DNA of 5,956 nt from Psychrobacter sp. (GCA_029264635.1 JARIAA010000226.1:1-5956); one strand, 5' to 3'. Positions 1 to 5,797 are shown, counted from the first letter of the stretch. A program made the numbers and translations. The notes: generated from the letters alone by a model not told the origin.

Positions 1-79
1 CAGCCTCCAAAGTGGCCAAATCTTTGGCAGGCGCCAACACCTGAGCTTGCTTAGCATTTGACAGATTGGGTTTGCGCAT
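1..79 (-). CDS. N-terminal fragment of an unidentified protein, possibly a U32-family peptidase-like protein (partial)
   Basis: An open frame starts at ATG 79 and runs leftward out of the window, giving 26 codons that begin MRKPNLSNAKQAQ and continue VLAPAKDLATLEA. The stretch LAPAKDLATLEA resembles the N-terminal strand-loop of U32 peptidase-like proteins (LLAPAKNLE- or LLAPAGSLE-type), which include tRNA and rRNA hydroxylation factors such as TrhP and RlhA. That assignment rests on about 12 residues and is tentative. No strong Shine-Dalgarno sequence precedes the ATG; the best candidate is a GGTG-like stretch. The gene lies downstream of the lipoprotein gene on the same strand, across a 205-base gap. 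I found no convincing promoter or terminator in that gap. Confidence 0.5.
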   Translation of the reverse strand, partial: MRKPNLSNAKQAQVLAPAKDLATLEA

Positions 80-284
80 AGTAAGACACCAATGAATGAT
101 AAAAGTGTATAGATTGAAACGAAGTGGCTAAATATACCAGTTTAACTCAAAAACGCCTGTACAAAAAGCAAAGCCAACAAGCTATCATTGAATATCTAAT
201 ACAGAATTAACCGCCAGATAGCAAAATGCTAAGCTAATACTCTAACCATTAAGTAAGCTGTATTTTAAATGGTATTTTACAGAT

Positions 285-653
285 TTATTGACAACGGAAG
301 TTGATCATATATTCATAATCATCATCACGTGATAAATCAGGCGAAGGATTGCCCAATACTGAGCCGACGATTGCGCCCATTTGTCCAACCATACGGTCAG
401 CGCGTTCATTTAAGATGCCATTGTAGGTCGTTTTGTCATTGACGACGATAACTTGTTTGCTACGGCAGGTTTTTTTCGCACTATTAATAGCGTTTTGCTT
501 CGCTTTTACTTTGCTCTCTGCAATGCCTGTTGTCTCATAAATAGAGTTGGGGCGTTGGATAACGGGTGACGATGTCGTACTTTGACACGCGCTTAGAGCA
601 AGCATTGCCGCTAAAGTGACGATTAAGGTCGTTGTTCTATTAAAAGTTTTCAT
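285..653 (-). CDS. Small outer-membrane-type lipoprotein, function unknown
   Basis: This encodes a 122-residue precursor. The N terminus is a lipoprotein signal peptide: MKTFNR, a hydrophobic stretch (about residues 10-20), then the lipobox LSAC with the lipidated cysteine at residue 23. The next residue is Gln rather than Asp, so the Lol rule predicts outer-membrane sorting. The mature part is about 100 residues: a Ser/Thr/Pro-rich linker, an Ala/Lys-rich probably helical segment (about 43-61), a hydrophobic strand (RSKQVIVVND), and a small-residue segment with Gly93, Gly97 and Gly101 in GxxxGxxxG spacing, like a glycine zipper. It ends in a DDDYEYMINFRCQ tail. Cys63 and Cys121 could form a disulfide in the periplasm. 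An upstream ATG at 659 (MTM...) is in frame, but the Shine-Dalgarno sequence favours 653. I recognise no named family; the lipoprotein assignment is solid and the function is unknown. Confidence 0.85.
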   Translation of the reverse strand: MKTFNRTTTLIVTLAAMLALSACQSTTSSPVIQRPNSIYETTGIAESKVKAKQNAINSAKKTCRSKQVIVVNDKTTYNGILNERADRMVGQMGAIVGSVLGNPSPDLSRDDDYEYMINFRCQ

Positions 654-659
654 CGTCAT

Positions 660-664
660 TCCTC
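660..664 (-). promoter_or_regulatory. Ribosome binding site that decides the lipoprotein start
   Basis: On the minus strand GAGGA abuts the upstream ATG at 659 with no spacer, but lies 6 bases before the second in-frame ATG at 653. Six bases is normal spacing and zero is not, so translation most likely starts at 653, giving MKTFNR rather than MTMKTFNR. Confidence 0.65.
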
Positions 665-688
665 ATTGGTTAAATATAAAAAAAGCTC

Positions 689-716
689 AGCATAGATCTT
701 GCAAGTATTGTGTCAA
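689..716 (-). promoter_or_regulatory. Sigma70-like promoter of the lipoprotein gene
   Basis: On the minus strand a perfect -35 box TTGACA (716-711) is followed after 16 bases by TATGCT (694-689), which matches the -10 consensus at 4 of 6 positions. Transcription would start near 682, giving a leader of about 30 bases that carries the GAGGA ribosome binding site. Confidence 0.6.
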
Positions 717-851
717 CTAATAAAGGCGTAATAATCTATGCATGTTTTAACGGTTTAGGTAAGGGCTGTAGGTATGGGTTATTTGAGTATGGCTATGCTA
801 TTTTACATTGACAGCTTTATAGTATCATTGAAGCATAAATAAGCTAAGATG

Positions 852-910
852 CGTCACTTTACAAAGACGTGACGACTGATGAGTCGTCAAAAAATGAGAC
901 AAACCTCATT
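852..910. repeat. Cluster of three small inverted repeats, two of them overlapping
   Basis: Three perfect inverted repeats lie within 59 bases. The first pairs CGTCAC (852-857) with GTGACG (869-874). The second pairs TGACGACT (870-877) with AGTCGTCA (882-889) around the four-base loop GATG. The third pairs AATGAG (893-898) with CTCATT (905-910). The first two share bases 870-874, so they could not form together in one strand. The cluster lies just upstream of the hydrolase -35 box, so it would not be in that mRNA. Read on the minus strand, the third hairpin is followed by a run of T residues and could be a weak leftward terminator. Protein-binding operators are another possibility. Confidence 0.45.
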
Positions 911-927
911 AGTACACAGCAAATCAC

Positions 928-955
928 TTGAAATATAAACCATATCTAGGATAAT
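928..955 (+). promoter_or_regulatory. Sigma70-like promoter of the alpha/beta hydrolase gene
   Basis: TTGAAA (928-933, 5 of 6 to the -35 consensus) is followed after 16 bases by GATAAT (950-955, 5 of 6 to the -10 consensus). Transcription would start near 962, giving a short leader of about 27 bases before ATG 989. Confidence 0.6.
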
Positions 956-988
956 TAACGTAGTCATTCTTAACGAGTAAGTAAGTCT

Positions 989-1648
989 ATGCAATTGATT
1001 CCCGCTCCTGCTGGTGTGCTCGAAGTTGATGCGCTTTGGCAACAAGACAATCCTTATGATCCAAATACTGATACAGTGGCGCTGCTTTGTCACCCTAATC
1101 CCTTATTTGAAGGGACGATGAATAATAAAGTAGTCACAACGATGTATCGTTTTGCCCGTGATAACGGTATGCACGCCGTGCGTTTTAACTTTCGCGGTGT
1201 TGGGCAGTCAACGGGCGCGCATGATTATGCAGATGGTGAAGTGGTGGATGCAATGACCGTGCTACAATGGATTGCAGGGCAAACTCACGCGCGTAAGCTA
1301 TGGCTTGGTGGCTTCTCCTTTGGTGGTTATGTGACGGCGCGCGTCGCGGAGCAAGTGCTGAGCGCTTCACATATATGGGATCTGAGTGAGTTTGAGATTT
1401 TTAAGATTGCCCTTATTGCGCCCTCTGTAGAAAAAAACGATATCAGTGACCTAAGCTTACCTGTTGATAAGACGTTTGAGATTTACGGTAATGCTGACAA
1501 TGTGATTGATCCTGACAACATGCAGGCTTTTGCTGAACACTTAGGGATTGCCGTCAGTGTAGTAGAGGGCGCAGGACACTTTTTCCATGGTCGTTTGTCT
1601 GAGCTTAAAGGGTTATTAGAAGAGCACAGCTTTGGCAGTAGCTCCTAG
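989..1648 (+). CDS. Alpha/beta hydrolase of the COG2945 type
   Basis: This encodes 219 residues, a typical length for small single-domain cytoplasmic alpha/beta hydrolases of this group. There is no signal peptide. Family landmarks appear in order: CHPNPLFEGTMNNKVV (34-49), the oxyanion-loop HP motif followed by the NK signature; VRFNFRGVGQSTG (64-76), the conserved RFNFRGVG block; the nucleophile elbow GFSFGG with Ser110; an acidic segment YGNADNVIDP (166-175) supplying Asp170 or Asp174; and GAGHFFHG (194-201) with His197 completing the triad. All expected catalytic residues are present, so the enzyme should be active as an esterase or related hydrolase, but the substrate is unknown. ATG 989 sits about 27 bases after the predicted transcription start. 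The Shine-Dalgarno sequence is poor (GAG 11 bases upstream), which suggests modest translation. zapE follows 114 bases later on the same strand. Confidence 0.9.
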   Translation: MQLIPAPAGVLEVDALWQQDNPYDPNTDTVALLCHPNPLFEGTMNNKVVTTMYRFARDNGMHAVRFNFRGVGQSTGAHDYADGEVVDAMTVLQWIAGQTHARKLWLGGFSFGGYVTARVAEQVLSASHIWDLSEFEIFKIALIAPSVEKNDISDLSLPVDKTFEIYGNADNVIDPDNMQAFAEHLGIAVSVVEGAGHFFHGRLSELKGLLEEHSFGSSS

Positions 1649-1705
1649 CTTTTGTTTGTCAGTATGTGTTTATCAATGCTGATGGTTATTACAGATCAAT
1701 ACCTA

Positions 1706-1748
1706 CTAGCTTCACTATGATTAAATGAAGCTAGATTAACGATTTTTT
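1706..1748 (+). terminator. Possible weak intrinsic terminator after the hydrolase gene
   Basis: CTAGCTTCA (1706-1714) pairs perfectly with TGAAGCTAG (1726-1734), a 9-bp stem with an 11-base loop. A run of six T residues follows at 1743-1748, but 8 bases separate the stem from the run and the stem is not GC-rich, so termination may be inefficient. The loop also contains TATGAT, a good -10 hexamer, but no suitable -35 box precedes it. The hairpin lies between the hydrolase stop and the zapE start, where a terminator would be expected. Confidence 0.35.
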
Positions 1749-1764
1749 ACTTATTTTGTCTAAT

Positions 1765-1770
1765 GATGAG
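1765..1770 (+). promoter_or_regulatory. Ribosome binding site favouring the internal zapE start
   Basis: GATGAG ends 7 bases before ATG 1778. The two upstream in-frame ATG codons (1763 and 1766) have only T-rich sequence ahead of them and no Shine-Dalgarno match. The hexamer overlaps these upstream ATGs. Confidence 0.45.
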
Positions 1771-1777
1771 TCATATT

Positions 1778-2881
1778 ATGAGTTTATCTCCGTTGCAACG
1801 TTACGAGCAGGCCATCAGTAGTGATGAGTTTACTCGAGATGAACAGCAATATCAGGCTATGAGCTACCTTGATGCGTTATATCATCAGCTTAATGATAGC
1901 GCTGAACAGAAAAAAAGCTTTTTTAGCTTTTTGAAAGCTAAGCCTGCTGCGCCAAAAGGTCTGTATATGTGGGGCGGTGTGGGGCGCGGCAAAACATGGA
2001 TGATGGACATGTTTTACGATTCTTTGACGATTGAGCGTAAGATGCGTCAACATTTTCATCATTTTATGCAGCGCGTACATCGCGAGCTAAACGACATACA
2101 AGGCGAGAGTGATCCGCTGGAAAAAGTCGCTGATATTATTTATACAGAAGCAGTGATTATTTGTTTTGATGAGTTTTTTGTCTCAAACGTATCTGATGCT
2201 ATGATTTTGGGTGATCTGTTTACCATGTTGTTTAATCGCGGCATTACGTTGGTTGCAACGTCAAACATTGAACCATCAGGACTGTACAAAGACGGTCTGC
2301 ATCGTGACCGTTTTATGCCCGCTATCGCTGAGGTTGAGCGTCATACCACCGTCATGAATATTGACTCTGGCATTGATTATCGCCTGCGCGTATTGCAGCA
2401 AGCAGAGCTGTATGAGTCGCCACTGACCAAGGCTAATCACCATTGGCTTGCCAACCGTTTTGCCAGCTTATCTAATAATCAAAAAATTAGTAATGAGCCT
2501 ATTATTATTAATGGTCGCGAAATTAAGATTAATGCCCGTACCGAAGATATTTTATTTTGCGACTTTCGCCACCTGTGTATGGAGCCGCGCTCAGCGTCCG
2601 ACTTTATTGAAATCGCCAAGCAATTTAATACAGTATTGGTCAATGCAGTACCAGCATTAGATGATGACTTGCGTGATCCGACTCGTCGTTTTATTTATTT
2701 AGTCGATGAGTTTTATGATCGCCGTGTCAAGCTCTTGGTAAGAGCGGAGCAGTCGATTCTCGAATTATATCAAGGGCAAAAGCTTGCGTTCGAGATTGAA
2801 CGTACGCGCTCGCGTCTGCTTGAGATGCAATCAGAGGACTATCTAAAAATGGAACATCGTATCGAAGCGGATGCGGCTTAA
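1778..2881 (+). CDS. zapE: Cell division protein ZapE, AFG1-like AAA-type ATPase
   Basis: From ATG 1778 the protein has 367 residues (372 if ATG 1763 is used), close to the roughly 375 of E. coli ZapE. In E. coli this cytoplasmic P-loop ATPase associates with the Z-ring late in division and is needed under stress. Visible features, numbered from ATG 1778: an N-terminal SPLQRYEQAI segment; Walker A GGVGRGKT (66-73); Walker B IICFDEFF with Asp131 and Glu132, followed by VSNVSDAMIL, the AFG1/ZapE signature; sensor-like ATSN (160-163); the HRDRF motif (175-179); and the C-terminal YLVDEFYDRRVKLL block and RTRSRLLEMQSEDYL end. No motif is broken. I chose 1778 because it alone has a spaced Shine-Dalgarno sequence. 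Upstream lies a possible terminator, and the nitroreductase gene starts 149 bases downstream, so zapE may be transcribed alone. No convincing own promoter was found. Confidence 0.95.
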   Translation: MSLSPLQRYEQAISSDEFTRDEQQYQAMSYLDALYHQLNDSAEQKKSFFSFLKAKPAAPKGLYMWGGVGRGKTWMMDMFYDSLTIERKMRQHFHHFMQRVHRELNDIQGESDPLEKVADIIYTEAVIICFDEFFVSNVSDAMILGDLFTMLFNRGITLVATSNIEPSGLYKDGLHRDRFMPAIAEVERHTTVMNIDSGIDYRLRVLQQAELYESPLTKANHHWLANRFASLSNNQKISNEPIIINGREIKINARTEDILFCDFRHLCMEPRSASDFIEIAKQFNTVLVNAVPALDDDLRDPTRRFIYLVDEFYDRRVKLLVRAEQSILELYQGQKLAFEIERTRSRLLEMQSEDYLKMEHRIEADAA

Positions 2882-3030
2882 CGCTATGTTTGAGTGCTAA
2901 TCACTATAAGCTAAAAACAGTTTTTTTGTTGATAGTTTTATAGTCACTTAATGTTGTTTGTAGCAGGATAACCATTCCTCTGACGATATAAGTAATAGTG
3001 TCAGACAATAATAATGAATAAGGACAACTA

Positions 3031-3732
3031 ATGGATGCACTTAATGACCGTAAAGATAGCAACTTTGTAGATAAAAACTATGAAGATAAAAACCATAAAG
3101 ATAGAGACAACAAAGAAAGCATTACTGAAAATTTAGAAAATGATAATGTAGCATGGACCAGTAAACCGCTGATTAATTGGATTAATTCTCGGCGGAGTAT
3201 GGGTAATTTAGATACCCCAGCGCCAACTCGTACTCAGATTGAAGCGGCTATTGAGTGCGCTGCAACAGCGCCTGATCATAAAAAGCTGCGTCCATGGCGC
3301 TTTATAGTGACTGAGGGCGATGCTCGTCATGAGCTAGGTCGCGCCCTTGTCGATGCTGCCCAAGCCAAAGCCGTACAAGAAGGCGAAGCGTTGTCCGAAA
3401 AAACCATCAAGAAAACTCATACGATGCCCTTACGCGCCCCTGTTATTATTACTGTTGTTACTCAGATGCAAGAACATAAAAAAGTGCCTCCTTTTGAGCA
3501 AATGTTAAGTGCAGGTGCTGCTGTACAAAATCTGATATTAGCCTTAAAAGCGCAAGGTTTTAGCACAGTATGGCGTACTGGATTATTGTGTAACGAGCCA
3601 GCTGTAAAGGCATATTTCGGTGTAGGTCCCGATGATTATGTAACGGCTTTTGTTTATACTGGCACCAGCCCCAAAGATGAACCAACACGTAAGCCAATTG
3701 ATATCGAGTCATTAGTACGCTTTGAGCAATAA
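3031..3732 (+). CDS. YdjA-type nitroreductase with a charged N-terminal extension
   Basis: This encodes 233 residues, against about 183 for E. coli YdjA. The core from about residue 44 matches this FMN-dependent NAD(P)H oxidoreductase subfamily: INSRRSMGNLDTPAPT (51-66), with the Arg-Arg-Ser that contacts flavin phosphate; APDHKKLRPWRFIV (80-93), the family hallmark; a RAPVIITVV strand (135-143); KVPPFEQMLSAGAAVQN (151-167); WRTG (181-184); and YTGT (209-212). These enzymes are usually cytoplasmic dimers; the physiological substrate of the YdjA group is not settled. Residues 1-43 are odd: hydrophilic, rich in Asp, Lys and Asn, and partly made of 5-residue repeats. There is no signal peptide. 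ATG 3031 is well supported by AAGGA six bases upstream, and the next in-frame Met (57) is already inside the fold, so the extension is probably translated. The gene lacks a clear terminator before gpsA. Confidence 0.9.
   Translation: MDALNDRKDSNFVDKNYEDKNHKDRDNKESITENLENDNVAWTSKPLINWINSRRSMGNLDTPAPTRTQIEAAIECAATAPDHKKLRPWRFIVTEGDARHELGRALVDAAQAKAVQEGEALSEKTIKKTHTMPLRAPVIITVVTQMQEHKKVPPFEQMLSAGAAVQNLILALKAQGFSTVWRTGLLCNEPAVKAYFGVGPDDYVTAFVYTGTSPKDEPTRKPIDIESLVRFEQ
3067..3111 (+). repeat. Three tandem 15-bp repeats in the nitroreductase coding sequence
   Basis: Units at 3067-3081, 3082-3096 and 3097-3111 share the core GATAAAAAC (GATAGAGAC in the third copy). The period of 15 bases keeps the frame and encodes VDKNY, EDKNH and KDRDN at residues 13-27. 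The first two units differ at few positions and the third has drifted further, consistent with slippage followed by divergence. Confidence 0.7.
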
Positions 3733-3742
3733 ACATTCTCTT

Positions 3743-3773
3743 TTGACATTGATACCGTCGTTTTTACTAAAAT
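3743..3773 (+). promoter_or_regulatory. Possible gpsA promoter
   Basis: A perfect TTGACA (3743-3748) starts ten bases after the nitroreductase stop codon and is followed by TAAAAT (3768-3773, 5 of 6 to the -10 consensus). The 19-base spacer is longer than the optimal 17, so strength is uncertain. Transcription would start near 3780, giving a leader of almost 90 bases that contains the hairpin at 3809-3836. Confidence 0.4.
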
Positions 3774-3808
3774 GAGTAGACGTAAAGCACGACATAACGC
3801 TATACCTT

Positions 3809-3836
3809 TTTAGGCAGACAGTGTAATCTGCCTAAA
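3809..3836. repeat. Perfect 10-bp hairpin upstream of gpsA
   Basis: TTTAGGCAGA (3809-3818) pairs perfectly with TCTGCCTAAA (3827-3836) around the 8-base loop CAGTGTAA. On the plus strand T residues precede the stem and A residues follow it. On the minus strand the 3' side is again A-rich. It therefore lacks the 3' U-run of an intrinsic terminator in either direction. It ends 31 bases before the gpsA start codon and would be in the gpsA leader if the promoter at 3743-3773 is real. It could be an mRNA structural element, a protein-binding palindrome or a poor terminator of the upstream gene. Confidence 0.55.
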
Positions 3837-3867
3837 TAAAACAAGCAGTCAACACGGATAACAAGAT

Positions 3868-5286
3868 ATGACAAGCGCCAATAAGAACGATGATGCTGAA
3901 AATAAGCCCTATAAAGCAGCGATTAACGAGATAGCTTCTGATAAGAAAAAAGGCAACCCAAGTTCAGAGAAAACCGATATTGATAAACCTAGCGGGCTTT
4001 TGGCGAGTATTATTGAACGAGCGACCAAATCAGGGCTTGGGCGCAAAAAGTTTGACCCTTCAGCAGTTGAAGCTGATGTCGCCAAAAACATGCAGCAAGT
4101 ACGAGATAATCCAGCCCAATTACGTTTAGCATTTTTAGGTGGTGGTAGCTTCGGTACGGCAATGGCAAACTTGGCGGCTCGCAATGGGTGTGATGCGACA
4201 CTTTGGGTTCGTGATAAACGTACAGTCAAGGCAATGGCAAAATCGCAGATGAATAAAAAGTATCTGCCAGGCTACAAGCTTGATGACCATCTCAAATACA
4301 GCCACGATTTAGCGTCAGCGGTCAAAGACAAGGATATTATTTTTCTTGCAGTACCGAGTTTGGCTTTTCGTGAGACCCTCAAAAAAATTGCGCCCTTTAT
4401 TACTGGGCAGTCCATTGTGTCTCTAACTAAGGGCATGGAAAAAGATACCTTTGCTCTTATGAGTGATATCATCAGAGATGAGTTACCAGAGGTGAACTTT
4501 GGGGTTATGTCGGGGCCAAACCTTGCTATCGAGATTATGGAAAACATGCCATCGGCGACAGTAATTGCTAGTCATTCAGAGCCACTGCGCCACGCGGTAC
4601 AGGCAGCTCTGCATAGCGCGTTTTTTCGGGTATTCGCCAGTGATGACATTCATGGCGTAGAGCTTGGCGGTGCGCTTAAAAACATTTATGCGATTGCGAT
4701 GGGTATGGCTGCCGCCTACGATGTGGGCGAAAATACGAAAGCCATGTTATTAACGCGGGCCTTAGCAGAGATGAGTCGCTTTGGGGTAGAAACTGGTGCC
4801 AACCCGCTGACATTCTTAGGATTATCAGGCGTTGGTGACTTATATGCGACCTGTAGCTCAGAGCTTAGCCGTAATTATCGTATCGGCAATATGCTTGGGC
4901 GCGGCATGAGTATCGATGCGGCAGTAAAAAAGCTAGGACAAACGGCGGAGGGCGTCAATACCATCCAGCAAGTGCACGAAAAGGCGACCAAAGAAGGCAT
5001 CTATATGCCGATTACGCACGCGCTTTATGCAGTTATTTATGAAGATAAAGCGGCGCTCGGTGTGGCACTTCATTTGATGGAAGCGGGATTTCGTAGCGAT
5101 GTTGAGTTCGTCATGCCTCATGACTATAGTAATGCTGCACTGACTGCTCAGATGCAGGCGGCAGCAAGTAATCCGTACAACGAAGAGTCGGACGACGACA
5201 CTGAGAGCAATGAAAACGACACTGATGACAGTGTTGCTAAAAAAAACGCCATGAAAGATGATGGTGTTGATAAAGATACAAAATAG
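3868..5286 (+). CDS. gpsA: NAD(P)H-dependent glycerol-3-phosphate dehydrogenase with extended termini
   Basis: GpsA reduces dihydroxyacetone phosphate to sn-glycerol-3-phosphate, the backbone for phospholipid synthesis, in the cytoplasm. This protein has 472 residues, against 339 in E. coli. Core motifs in order: Rossmann nucleotide-binding loop LGGGSFGTAMA (90-100), SLTKGME with Lys188, SGPNLAIEI (215-223), ELGGALKNIYAIAMGMA with the catalytic-type Lys271, the LSGVGDLYATCSSELSRNYRIG substrate-domain block with Asp324 and Arg335-Asn336, and AEGVNT (360-365). The enzyme should be active. Extra parts are about 85 residues at the N terminus (a charged tract 1-40, then a probable helix LLASIIERATKSGLGRKKF about 44-62) and an acidic Asp/Glu/Asn/Lys tail from about 435. 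ATG 3868 is the first in-frame ATG; its Shine-Dalgarno sequence is weak (GGA 9 bases upstream). No ATG lies near the core's first strand except Met75, before LRLAFLGGG. sixA follows 32 bases later, probably co-transcribed. Confidence 0.96.
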   Translation: MTSANKNDDAENKPYKAAINEIASDKKKGNPSSEKTDIDKPSGLLASIIERATKSGLGRKKFDPSAVEADVAKNMQQVRDNPAQLRLAFLGGGSFGTAMANLAARNGCDATLWVRDKRTVKAMAKSQMNKKYLPGYKLDDHLKYSHDLASAVKDKDIIFLAVPSLAFRETLKKIAPFITGQSIVSLTKGMEKDTFALMSDIIRDELPEVNFGVMSGPNLAIEIMENMPSATVIASHSEPLRHAVQAALHSAFFRVFASDDIHGVELGGALKNIYAIAMGMAAAYDVGENTKAMLLTRALAEMSRFGVETGANPLTFLGLSGVGDLYATCSSELSRNYRIGNMLGRGMSIDAAVKKLGQTAEGVNTIQQVHEKATKEGIYMPITHALYAVIYEDKAALGVALHLMEAGFRSDVEFVMPHDYSNAALTAQMQAAASNPYNEESDDDTESNENDTDDSVAKKNAMKDDGVDKDTK

Positions 5287-5318
5287 CTCATTAAAGAGAG
5301 CTTGGATAAGGGATTATT

Positions 5319-5771
5319 ATGAAAATAATATTAATGCGTCATGGACAAGCAGAAGATGAGACTCGTCCAGACAGCGCACGCCAACTGACCGATTATGGGC
5401 AACAGCAGGCGGCACAAACGGCTGCTTATATCGCTGGGCATTACGCACCTGATTATTTCGTTGTCAGTCCTTATGAGCGTGCCAAGCAAACATTAGCTGA
5501 GCTGCAATCACGGTTACCTGGCGTGCCATTTACGGTACAAGACAATATTACCCCATCTGATGATGCGCATAAAGCGCTGACTGATTTGGCCAATATCGAA
5601 GTAGAGTGCATGGTAGTTGTATGTCACATGTCAATTGTGGCGCATCTTGCAGGTTTATTAATAGGTGAGAGCCCTGAGTCCTTTGCTTTAGCTGAAGCCC
5701 GCATTTTTGAGATGGAATTTGTTATGACGGGTATGGCGACGGAAATAGACCGTTTCGTGCCTGAGCAGTGA
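5319..5771 (+). CDS. sixA: SixA-type phosphohistidine phosphatase
   Basis: This encodes 150 residues, against 161 for E. coli SixA, and is a minimal histidine-phosphatase-superfamily (branch 1) protein without a signal peptide. It opens with MKIILMRHGQAE, the RHG motif in which His8 is the phosphate-accepting residue and Arg7 binds phosphate. ARQLTDYG (20-27) gives the conserved Arg21; SPYERAKQTL (50-59) gives Arg54; and VVCHMSIVAHLAGLL gives the second catalytic His103. In E. coli SixA dephosphorylates phosphohistidine proteins, first reported for ArcB and later for the nitrogen-PTS carrier NPr; the target here is unknown. ATG 5319 has a strong AAGGGA five bases upstream. It lies 32 bases after gpsA with no terminator between, so the two likely form an operon, though no functional link is obvious. 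Its stop codon falls inside a tandem duplication. Confidence 0.93.
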   Translation: MKIILMRHGQAEDETRPDSARQLTDYGQQQAAQTAAYIAGHYAPDYFVVSPYERAKQTLAELQSRLPGVPFTVQDNITPSDDAHKALTDLANIEVECMVVVCHMSIVAHLAGLLIGESPESFALAEARIFEMEFVMTGMATEIDRFVPEQ

Positions 5772-5797
5772 CATTAGTCCTGAGTAGTGACATTAGT
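5760..5797 (+). repeat. 19-bp tandem duplication across the sixA stop codon
   Basis: Two adjacent 19-base units, 5760-5778 and 5779-5797, begin CCTGAG and end CATTAGT. They differ only at one position (C5766 versus T5785). The first unit encodes the last residues and TGA stop of sixA; the second lies wholly in the downstream intergenic region. The period is not a multiple of three. Confidence 0.85.

Larger units (their letters stand above)
660..988. other. Divergent intergenic region between the lipoprotein and hydrolase genes
   Basis: This 329-base AT-rich stretch separates a leftward and a rightward gene. It contains a promoter for the lipoprotein near its left end (689-716), a cluster of three small inverted repeats (852-910) and a promoter for the hydrolase (928-955). 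Between 720 and 850 I see no open frame with a credible start and ribosome binding site, and no RNA gene that I recognise. A perfect TTGACA at 808-813 has no good -10 box 15-19 bases downstream, so I do not call it as a promoter. Confidence 0.6.

Noticed and set aside
808..840. Perfect TTGACA at 808-813 as a promoter for the hydrolase.
   Set aside because: No reasonable -10 hexamer lies 15-19 bases downstream. The pair at 928-955 is far better and closer to the gene.
876..904. CTGATGA followed by a possible stem and AAAC, resembling a hammerhead ribozyme core.
   Set aside because: The required GAAA box after stem II is absent: the essential G is A here (position 901). The CTGATGA is also explained as part of the perfect TGACGACT/AGTCGTCA palindrome. 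No cleavage-site arrangement was found.
887..1093. Leftward open frame of 68 codons overlapping the hydrolase start.
   Set aside because: It runs antisense to a well-supported gene, has no family resemblance and covers the hydrolase promoter, so it is a chance frame.
2448..2660. Rightward 70-codon frame inside zapE.
   Set aside because: It lies in another frame of a fully conserved ZapE sequence and resembles no known protein.
2903..2944. ACTATAA paired with TTATAGT around a T-rich stretch after zapE, as a terminator.
   Set aside because: The stem is only 7 AT-rich pairs with a 28-base loop and the T-run lies inside the loop, not after the stem. It is too weak to call.
2979..3005. TCTGAC/GTCAGA inverted repeat before the nitroreductase gene.
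   Set aside because: A six-base stem with a 15-base loop is expected by chance at this AT content, and no promoter alignment supports an operator.
3909..4229. Leftward open frame of 106 codons inside gpsA.
   Set aside because: It lies opposite the conserved GpsA Rossmann region, has low-information composition and no recognisable motif; it is a shadow of gpsA.
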